In this document: in pieces, positions 9,506 through 15,817 of the stretch
How positions within the stretch are numbered: the first letter of the stretch is position 1
How the letters are laid out: each line of letters starts with the position of its first letter
Assembly (NCBI GenBank): GCA_002371715.1
Contig: DFGF01000130.1
Coordinates: 1-26,519, forward strand
Source of the DNA: Prevotella sp. UBA3757
GTDB lineage: Bacteria; Bacteroidota; Bacteroidia; Bacteroidales; Bacteroidaceae
Direction of reading: 5' to 3'
Length of the DNA stretch: 26,519 bases
The notes under the pieces: model-generated
Seen by the model: the letters and a program-made list of their open reading frames with translations, nothing else
Told to the model about the DNA's origin: nothing
Databases searched by the model: none
Made by a program: the position numbers and the translations under genes

Positions 9506-9554
9506 ATCAGTAGTTTGGGTTAGCCAGTAATCCTGGGTTCTGTTTTTAGGAGGA

Positions 9555-9602
9555 AAGGATCTGGAGAGCGGGTTTCCTTTCCTGTCCCGTCTCCAGATCC
9601 TT
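9555..9602 (-). promoter_or_regulatory. Strong intra-operon hairpin between the 1234-residue gene and the GH51-GH43 gene
   Basis: AAGGATCTGGAGA pairs perfectly with TCTCCAGATCCTT (13 bp). The stem continues through CGGG/CCCG after a single bulged G, around a loop of about 13 nt. It sits 12 nt after the stop of the upstream gene. On the transcribed (minus) strand it is followed by TTTCC, not a long U-run, so it is at best a weak or partial intrinsic terminator. A processing or 3'-end stabilising role that sets different mRNA levels for the two genes is equally plausible. No TAnnTTTG promoter was seen between it and the downstream start. Confidence 0.7.
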
Positions 9603-9614
9603 GATAGGATGATG

Positions 9615-12600
9615 TTACTTCATCACGGCCTTGCGAATCTTGACGCTGCCGTCAGCCATCGTCTGCTTGATGATGACGACGCCGCGCTGCGGGCCATTGA
9701 TGCGTGTACCATTCAGGTTGAAGTACTCGTAGCGAGCCACCTGACCGTTGCTCTGAGCGGCGCTGATGCCGGTAGGAGTCACCTCCTTAGAGCTGTTCTT
9801 GCCGTAGTAGGTCAGCTTCCAGGCACCCCAGATACACCAGTTCTGATCCTGCTGTACGGCCTTGGTCATACCGATGCGTACCTTCATGTCCTCAGGAACC
9901 TTGAAGGTAATGGTTGTGCCGGCGTAGTTGCCTGCTGCAAACTCATCGGCAGCCACCTGCATGTTGTTGGCAACGATGAAGCCGGTAGCCTGTGTAGAGT
10001 CGGCGTTAGCCACGGGGGCAGCCACCCATGCGTAGCCGCCCTTGGCGTTGAACGACTTGGTGCCGTCGGCAGCAACGGTGACATCGACGGTGTACTCCTG
10101 AGCGGCAGAAGCCAGACGCGGCATAGCCACTGCGATGCTGTCCTCACCCACTTTGACGTACATCATGAGGTTGTTGTTCTGCGTAGCGTCGGCAGTGAAT
10201 GTGGTATAGTCGTTGGCTGTGCTTCCAAAGCGGTAGAAGCCGGGTACGGTCAGACTATAGGTACCGGCGGTGAGCTCGATGTCCTGATAGTAGTTGAAGT
10301 TCGAGTTGTAGACCTCGCAGAGGTTGTAGCTGATGCCAGGATTGTTGGTCGATGTCCAGCCCTCGTTGTTGTTGTCAGCATACTTCGGGTTGACGATGCA
10401 CCAGTTGGCATCCTTCGGGTCAGCGTCGGTAGCGTCGGCGAAGCCTGCGGGCTTAGCCAGATCCTTGATCATCTGCTCAATCTCGGCAATGGCGGCCTTG
10501 GCCTGGTCGTCAGTCCATGTCACCTCAATAGGCTCGATGGCCAGCACGTTGGCATAGACGTCGTTCATCAGGTTGGTAGCCTGCTGGATGAGTTCGTTGC
10601 TGGCCTCAGAGGTGTTGATGGCTGTAGGCAGCTTCTCGTAGGCCTTCTCCAGTTCGGCGAAGATGGCCTGTGACGAGCGTACGGTGTCACCGACGGTGAA
10701 CAGCTCGGTCAGAGCCTCGAACATATCCTGTCCCTTCTCGAAGCCCTTGGCCTCCTCGGCGGCAGCGAGCTTGGCGGTGATGATGTCGCGGACGTTCTTA
10801 CCGATGAGCAGGCTCTTGTAAGCCTCGACGTTGGCAATCTCCTCGGTGAGCACTTCGAGCACGACGTCGCGCTGGAATCCACGATAGGTCAGACGGAAGT
10901 CGTCCCAGATAGCCCAGCACCATGAGCCGGCACCGCCCAGGTTACCCCTGATACCTACACGCATCTCGTCGCCTTCCTTGGCTACGAGACCGAAGGCAGA
11001 ACTCATGTATGCACCAGTGTCAAATACATCCTGCGATGTTGACATGCCGTTGGGCACCCACAGGCTTTCGCCAGCCTCATTGCGCAGCGAATCGCCGGCA
11101 GCGTCAAACAGTGGGTAAGGTGCAGGACCATAGAGGTCGTTCCAGTTGAACGCATTTTTGGGGAACTTTTCGTCGTAGCAGTTCTTCAGCGGGGTTTGCT
11201 TCTGGTTCATGTAGACGAATGCCTTGGCTGCGGGAGCACCGTTGTCTCGGTAGTCAGGCCATGCAACAGGGTTCTCGCCGTTGCGGAAGAAGCCCTTCAG
11301 TGAGATTTCGTAGACACCGAGCGGAGCGTTCTTCACCACCTGATAGAAGTCGAAGTCACCCTTCTCGTAAGCCTCTGCACAGCTGTGAATAATGTTAGTG
11401 ATAGAGCTGCGGCCCGTCCAACCCGTATCGTCGTTGGTCGAGAAGTCGGGGTTCACCAGATAGCTGGTCACGTCGGCACCGTCCTTCGGTGTGCGCTTGG
11501 CGTTGTCGATGGCAAACTCAATCTCGTCGCAGAGAGCCTGCAGCTCCTCGTTGGTCATCGTGCGGGCGTTGATGTTGTCGGTCATATCCATCATGTAGTC
11601 ACCCAGTGGCTCACGTGCAGACTCGTTGAAGTCCTCGTTGGCAGCCACGTCGTTGGCCTCCTTACACAGATTCTGATACTTCTGCCAGAGCGAGATGTTC
11701 AGCTTGATGTCAGCAGCAGCAGCCTTTGCGGTAGCAATGGCAGCCTTAATGGCATCCTTGCCGGTAGCTTCAGCCAGGGCAGCCTTGGCAGCGGTGAAAG
11801 TATCGAAGTAGCTTTGCGTGTAGATAACATCCTCGCCCAGGTTGCTGTAGTCGGGCAGGGTAGAGGCGAAGCTGGTAGCCAGGGCCTTGTAGGCATCGTC
11901 GCCTGCACCCATGTAGACCAGTCTCCAGTTGTCGTAGATGACCCAGTTGCCATCCACGCTCTTCGTGTTCTTCAGACCGATGGTGATGGTGCTGTCGGCA
12001 TCAGCCTCGAAGAGCATCATGTTGTGGTAGCGGCCTGCGGCAAAGTAGCCTGCAGCCGAGTTCATGTCGTTGGGAATCCAGATAGAAGTGCCCTCAGCGG
12101 TCTTCACTTCCATCTCGCCACCCTGGCCAACCTTCTCGCCGGCACCCTCGTAAGCGGTCACGATGGGCTGGCTGGTGCTGTTGGCGCCAGAGTTGGCATA
12201 CATCTTGACATCGTAGATCTGAGCGTCCTTGTTGGTGTAGGCGGTGTAAGCCGTGCCGTTGCCCCAACCCGGACGATAGAATGCCTGCAGGCCCAGCATG
12301 TAGACACCCTCCAGCAGGCCGGTCATGCTCTGGTGTGTATCGAATACGGCCTGGTAGAACTCAGCGTTGGTGAAGCTCTGGAAACCAGGTGCCGAACCCT
12401 CCCAGTTGTCGTTCTTGTTGTTGTCGTAGCTGGCGTTCTTGATGAACAGCGTGGTGACATCGACGGGGTTCTCAGCAGTAGCGTTAGCATAGTCGCCCTG
12501 AGCCTGCTCCTGCTTGCGCTTCTCGATGGCTTCCTGAGCGCTGGTGATGGCAGCGTTCAGCTCTTCGAGCGTGCTGGCAGTGTTGTTGTAGACGGCAGTC

Positions 12601-13319
12601 TCGGCGGTCACGTCGGCACCGATTTCCTCAGCCTCGTCCAGCACTTCCTTCAGCTTCATGGCAGCATCGTAGATGGCTACGGCGCTGTTGAAGTCGGCAA
12701 TGTTGATAGTGCTTACTGCAGCGAGCCACTCCTGGTAAACGGCCTCCTCGACCATCTTCCACTGCGTACCAGGCTGCTCGGCACCAATCAGGTACAGGCG
12801 GCTGTCGGTGAACTCACCCTGCCAGCCCAGGAACTTGTCGGGCTCGGTGGTCAGGTTTGAAATCTGGTAAAAGTCGCCAGCACCTATAACCTTCCAGAAG
12901 CGGTTGTTGTTGGCGTTGTTGTCGGTCCAGATGCCGTCCCAGGCGTCAGCAAAGGAACTACGCACATCGTTGAATTTTGCAACAAGGCTCTTCAACTCGA
13001 CAACATCATCGCCCTTAGCAACAGCCTCGTCAGTGCGTGTGAAGGTCACGGGAGTACCCTCAAGGGTATATTCCGTGGCTTTTTCGTTCAGATGAGCTAT
13101 CAGACTAGCGCGTGTTCCCCAGTCGTTACCCGATACGTAGAACAGGTGGCTGGCCACGTTGTAGAGATAGATTGTCTTGCCCACCTCGTAGGTCGTGAAG
13201 GTCGTGACCTCGGGGGCTGCTATCGTCGGCTTCTGCCAGACGTTAGCATCGACAGCCTTAGCAGCACCACTGCCTGTCAGCAGCAATGCGCCCAAAACAA
13301 GTAGTTTTGTAAACTTCAT
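9615..13319 (-). CDS. Secreted 1234-residue protein with three related beta-sandwich modules and helical spacers, C-terminal tag
   Basis: I do not recognise a named family for the whole protein. A signal peptide (about 1-22) is followed by a beta-rich N-terminal domain (about 40-190; YLYNVASHLFYVSGNDWG, FWKVIGAGDFYQISN) that may be trefoil-like. Three homologous sandwich modules follow at about 288-471, 617-814 and 973-1173. Each starts near a KNASY/VNPDF/VNPKY signature, has a central LQAFYR/LKGFFR/VPGFYR strand and a WIPNDM/WVPNGM/VANNM loop, and ends in W-x-x-W/F-(R/K)-L-(V/T)-Y. Ala/Glu-rich helical spacers (about 190-275, 475-610, 815-955) separate them. No catalytic motif was seen. The C-terminus (EYFNLNGTRINGPQRG...) resembles the secretion/sorting tags of Bacteroidetes. 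The GH51-GH43 protein carries one more copy of the module. A carbohydrate-binding or surface-scaffold role is inferred. It is the first gene after the repeat-rich gap and has its own promoter. Confidence 0.85.
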   Translation of the reverse strand: MKFTKLLVLGALLLTGSGAAKAVDANVWQKPTIAAPEVTTFTTYEVGKTIYLYNVASHLFYVSGNDWGTRASLIAHLNEKATEYTLEGTPVTFTRTDEAVAKGDDVVELKSLVAKFNDVRSSFADAWDGIWTDNNANNNRFWKVIGAGDFYQISNLTTEPDKFLGWQGEFTDSRLYLIGAEQPGTQWKMVEEAVYQEWLAAVSTINIADFNSAVAIYDAAMKLKEVLDEAEEIGADVTAETAVYNNTASTLEELNAAITSAQEAIEKRKQEQAQGDYANATAENPVDVTTLFIKNASYDNNKNDNWEGSAPGFQSFTNAEFYQAVFDTHQSMTGLLEGVYMLGLQAFYRPGWGNGTAYTAYTNKDAQIYDVKMYANSGANSTSQPIVTAYEGAGEKVGQGGEMEVKTAEGTSIWIPNDMNSAAGYFAAGRYHNMMLFEADADSTITIGLKNTKSVDGNWVIYDNWRLVYMGAGDDAYKALATSFASTLPDYSNLGEDVIYTQSYFDTFTAAKAALAEATGKDAIKAAIATAKAAAADIKLNISLWQKYQNLCKEANDVAANEDFNESAREPLGDYMMDMTDNINARTMTNEELQALCDEIEFAIDNAKRTPKDGADVTSYLVNPDFSTNDDTGWTGRSSITNIIHSCAEAYEKGDFDFYQVVKNAPLGVYEISLKGFFRNGENPVAWPDYRDNGAPAAKAFVYMNQKQTPLKNCYDEKFPKNAFNWNDLYGPAPYPLFDAAGDSLRNEAGESLWVPNGMSTSQDVFDTGAYMSSAFGLVAKEGDEMRVGIRGNLGGAGSWCWAIWDDFRLTYRGFQRDVVLEVLTEEIANVEAYKSLLIGKNVRDIITAKLAAAEEAKGFEKGQDMFEALTELFTVGDTVRSSQAIFAELEKAYEKLPTAINTSEASNELIQQATNLMNDVYANVLAIEPIEVTWTDDQAKAAIAEIEQMIKDLAKPAGFADATDADPKDANWCIVNPKYADNNNEGWTSTNNPGISYNLCEVYNSNFNYYQDIELTAGTYSLTVPGFYRFGSTANDYTTFTADATQNNNLMMYVKVGEDSIAVAMPRLASAAQEYTVDVTVAADGTKSFNAKGGYAWVAAPVANADSTQATGFIVANNMQVAADEFAAGNYAGTTITFKVPEDMKVRIGMTKAVQQDQNWCIWGAWKLTYYGKNSSKEVTPTGISAAQSNGQVARYEYFNLNGTRINGPQRGVVIIKQTMADGSVKIRKAVMK

Positions 13320-13390
13320 AAGCTAAATTTTTAATTAATAAAATAAGTAATATAAAATAAGATAGTAGTTATAACTTTGTAAACGCGATG

Positions 13391-13398
13391 CAAAGATA
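13391..13398 (-). promoter_or_regulatory. Bacteroidetes -7 promoter element TATCTTTG for the 1234-residue gene
   Basis: TATCTTTG, followed by CA on the minus strand, matches the Bacteroidetes -7 consensus TAnnTTTG. It lies 71 nt before the ATG at 13319, so the leader would be about 65 nt and AT-rich. The nearest upstream TTTG is only 11 nt away, not the usual 19-21, so the -33 element is not convincing. Most of the operon that contains GH51-GH43, FAS1 and SusC probably starts here. Confidence 0.6.
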
Positions 13399-13548
13399 CG
13401 AATTAATTTCAAACTGCGTGCATATTTTCCCAAATATTTTTTAATAAAGTGTAAATTTAACATTTCAAGCCGTGTGTGGTAGCCTCCTTTCAGTTCAGCA
13501 ATGCTCCCGCTTGAAAAGCCCACTCCCTCCAGTATTTTTTCCCGCATT

Positions 13549-13611
13549 TTAATGTCACAATGTCACACGGCTTGATAATCAGACAGTTATCGTGTGGCAT
13601 TGTGACATTAA
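13549..13611. repeat. Long inverted repeat, 21-bp stem and 21-nt loop
   Basis: The left arm at 13549-13569 is the reverse complement of the right arm at 13591-13611 except for one position, which would be a G-U pair in RNA. The left arm also contains a direct repeat of AATGTCAC (13551-13558 and 13559-13566). On either strand the stem is not followed by a T-run, so it is not a canonical intrinsic terminator. It may be a transcript-end or stability structure for the S9 peptidase mRNA, a palindromic protein-binding site, or a remnant of a small repeated element. Confidence 0.85.
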
Positions 13612-13619
13612 CGGTAGCA

Positions 13620-13636
13620 TGCCGTACGATACGGCA
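13620..13636. repeat. Small perfect hairpin, TGCCGTA-CGA-TACGGCA
   Basis: A perfect 7-bp stem with a 3-nt loop sits between the long inverted repeat and the 22-bp repeats. It is GC-rich and could add to a composite 3'-end structure. It is too short to assign a role. Confidence 0.6.
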
Positions 13637-13647
13637 GCGCGCTTTGG

Positions 13648-13735
13648 ATTCCCATACTGGGAATGCAGCATTCCCTTACTGGGAACAAAGCATTCCCTTA
13701 CTGGGAACAAAGCATTCCCTTACTGGGAATAATTC
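13648..13735. repeat. Four tandem 22-bp repeats, each with an inverted-repeat core
   Basis: Units run 13648-13669, 13670-13691, 13692-13713 and 13714-13735 with an exact 22-bp period. Units 2 and 3 are identical; units 1 and 4 differ by a few bases. Each unit has the core TTCCC-(T/A)TACT-GGGAA, which can fold into a 5-6-bp hairpin, and adjacent units can also pair with each other (GGGAA...TTCCC). The array starts 2 bp after the stop codon of the S9 peptidase gene. There are no spacers and no cas genes, so it is not a CRISPR array. Confidence 0.92.
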
Positions 13736-13737
13736 TT

Positions 13738-15810
13738 TTAATATCGCCGCCACTTGGGCGGGGTGACGCCCAGCAGGTGGCGCACGAAGAAGTCCATGCG
13801 CTTATGGTCGCCGAAGGCCTCGCCCATGGTGTGGTGGGCACCGGGGATGACGACCAGCTCGAAGTCCTTGCCGGCACGCTGTAGGGCGGCAGCCACCTGC
13901 ATGGTGGATGCCGGGTCGACGTTGTCGTCCAGTTCGCCCACGACGAGCATCAACGGGCGCTCCAGTCGCCAGGCGTTCTCGACATTCGAGCAGGCTGCAT
14001 AGCTGGAGTCGACGGGGTAGGACATCCACTGCTCGTTCCACCAGATTTTGTCCATGCGGTTGTCGTGACAGCCACAGGCGGCGTAGGCGGCCTTGTAGAA
14101 GTCGCCGTGGAAGAGCACGGCCGACAGTGCGTTCTGTCCGCCGGCCGAACAGCCGTAGATGCCCACACGGTCGGCGTCGATATAGGGATATTTCCGTGCG
14201 GCAGCCTTGATCCAGGCGATGCGGTCGGGCAGTCCGGCATCCTTCAGGTTCTTGTAGCACACCTCCTCGAAGGCTTTCGAGCGCCATGAGGTCGTCATGC
14301 CGTCCACCTGGACGACGATGAATCCCAGTTCGGCCAGTTCGGCCATGCCCCAGTACCACTCGCGCCACGACTTGGGCACGTACTGGTCGCCGGGTCCGGA
14401 GTAGATGTACTCGATGACGGGATAGCGCCTGGACGGGTCGAAATTGGAGGGTCGCAGGATGATGCCCCACATGGGGGTCACACCGTCGCGTCCCGGTGCG
14501 CAGAACACTTCGGGCATGCGCCAGCCCGTGGCCTGCAGGGCGGTGATGTCCGCCGTCTCGAGCGTCGTCAGGATGCGGCCGTCCTTGGCCGAGCGCAGCA
14601 CGCTGACGGGTGGCTGGGTGACCGTCGAGTAGGTGTCGATGAGGTAGGCCATGTCGTCCGTGTAGACGGCCTGGTGGTGGCCCTCCTCAGGTGTGAGGGC
14701 GGTGAGGTGCCGGCCGTCCAGTCGTACCTTATAATAATGTATGAGGTAGGGGTCTTCGCGGGTGTTCATGCCGTTGGCCGAGAAGTAGACGATGCCCCGT
14801 CGCTCGTCGATGTGCTGAATCTCGCGCACGTTCCACTGGCCGCGCGTCAGCTGCGACAGGCGGCCGGTAGAGCGGTCGTAGAGATAGAGGTGGTTGTAGC
14901 CGTCGCGCTCGCTGGTCCACAGGATGCGGCGGCCGTCGCTCAGGTCGCGGCGCTGCAGGCGCGTGTAGTTGACGTACTTCTCCTCCTTCTCCTCGATGAG
15001 GGTTCGCACGTTGGCTTCGAGGTCCATTTCCAGCACGCGGTAGGTCTTGTGGCCGCGCTCGTTGAAGTGGAAGGTGACGGTGCGGCTGTTCTGGTCCCAC
15101 TGGGGCATGGTGACCTCATACTGGTGGGCAAAGAGCGTCGTGGCGGGCTGGGCCACGCGCCCCGTACGGACATCGACGATGACCGGCACGCGATAGTTGA
15201 GCGAGTCGCCGGGCTTGGCATACTCCTGCTTGTGGAGCACGGGTTCCACGCGGCCCTTGGGCGACGACTCGACATAGTAGACGTAGTGCTTCGGGGCGGG
15301 CTGGATGCGCACCGTGGCATAGTAGTGGCCGTCGGGCGAGAACGAACCCCACGCGGAATAGTAGTCGTCGGGCGTGCCGTCGGTGGTCAGCTGTCGGCCG
15401 TTCAGCCACAGGTTGTTGTCGCGGTGGCAGATGCTGTCGCGGCGGTCGGGCGAGTAGCTTGTGCCGTCCTTCTCGTCGGGCACCTCCATCCAGTGGCGCT
15501 CCGGCTGGCCGCCGTGCTGGCGGGGCTTGGGCGGTTCGGGGTTCGCGTCGAGCAGGGTGACGGTGCGCTTGTCGGCATCGACCTCCTTGAACACCTCGCG
15601 CTCACCATCCCATACCGAATACCAGAAGCGGTGGGTGCCCCGGATGGCGTGGGGGCGCACGTTGGTGTTCCTGGTCTTGCCCGAATAGAGGCTTCTGACA
15701 CCGAAGGCCCGCTGATAGTCGGCATCGGTGCCCTGGGCCCGCATCCCGGTGGTTGTCAGCAGTGACGGAAAGGCAAGTAGGGCGAGGCCCGCCAGTCGGA
15801 TTCTTATCAT
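13738..15810 (-). CDS. S9-family serine peptidase (prolyl oligopeptidase / DPP-IV-like), exported
   Basis: 690 residues with an N-terminal signal peptide (about 1-25, ending MRAQG). The N-terminal half is a DPP-IV-type beta-propeller (about 60-420; SFSPDGHYYATVR, SERDGYNHLYLYDRSTG). The C-terminal alpha/beta-hydrolase domain carries nucleophile Ser555 in GCSAGG, Asp628 in GELDDNVDP and His659 or His660 in PGAHH. The usual DPP-IV GWSYGG is therefore altered, and I could not find the DWxYEEE-type motif that anchors the substrate N-terminus in classical DPP-IV, so an exact dipeptidyl-peptidase call is unsafe. S9 enzymes of this type commonly cleave after proline. The gene starts 7 nt after the DUF6055 gene and is co-transcribed with it. 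The association with arabinofuranosidases hints at processing of proline-rich glycoproteins. The C-terminus has no sorting tag, so a periplasmic location is likely. Confidence 0.9.
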   Translation of the reverse strand: MIRIRLAGLALLAFPSLLTTTGMRAQGTDADYQRAFGVRSLYSGKTRNTNVRPHAIRGTHRFWYSVWDGEREVFKEVDADKRTVTLLDANPEPPKPRQHGGQPERHWMEVPDEKDGTSYSPDRRDSICHRDNNLWLNGRQLTTDGTPDDYYSAWGSFSPDGHYYATVRIQPAPKHYVYYVESSPKGRVEPVLHKQEYAKPGDSLNYRVPVIVDVRTGRVAQPATTLFAHQYEVTMPQWDQNSRTVTFHFNERGHKTYRVLEMDLEANVRTLIEEKEEKYVNYTRLQRRDLSDGRRILWTSERDGYNHLYLYDRSTGRLSQLTRGQWNVREIQHIDERRGIVYFSANGMNTREDPYLIHYYKVRLDGRHLTALTPEEGHHQAVYTDDMAYLIDTYSTVTQPPVSVLRSAKDGRILTTLETADITALQATGWRMPEVFCAPGRDGVTPMWGIILRPSNFDPSRRYPVIEYIYSGPGDQYVPKSWREWYWGMAELAELGFIVVQVDGMTTSWRSKAFEEVCYKNLKDAGLPDRIAWIKAAARKYPYIDADRVGIYGCSAGGQNALSAVLFHGDFYKAAYAACGCHDNRMDKIWWNEQWMSYPVDSSYAACSNVENAWRLERPLMLVVGELDDNVDPASTMQVAAALQRAGKDFELVVIPGAHHTMGEAFGDHKRMDFFVRHLLGVTPPKWRRY

Positions 15811-15817
15811 ACGTACA

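Larger units (their letters stand above)
13320..13737. other. 418-bp non-coding gap rich in inverted and tandem repeats
   Basis: The gap separates the stop of the S9 peptidase gene (13738) from the start of the 1234-residue gene (13319); both genes are on the minus strand. From right to left it holds four 22-bp palindromic repeats, a small 7-bp-stem hairpin, a large inverted repeat with a 21-bp stem, an AT-rich stretch and a TATCTTTG promoter element. No convincing gene lies in it. It is clearly more AT-rich between 13320 and 13460 than the flanking genes. Confidence 0.8.

Noticed and set aside
13335..13547. 70-codon minus-strand open frame in the gap before the 1234-residue gene
   Set aside because: It runs through the TATCTTTG promoter element and AT-rich leader, ends in low-complexity Tyr/Leu, and has no signal peptide, ribosome-binding site or recognisable domain.
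13549..13611. Rho-independent terminator call for the long inverted repeat
   Set aside because: No T-run follows the stem on either strand, so only a hairpin is reported.
13648..13735. Possible CRISPR array because of regularly repeated units
   Set aside because: The 22-bp units are directly tandem without unique spacers, and no cas genes are present.
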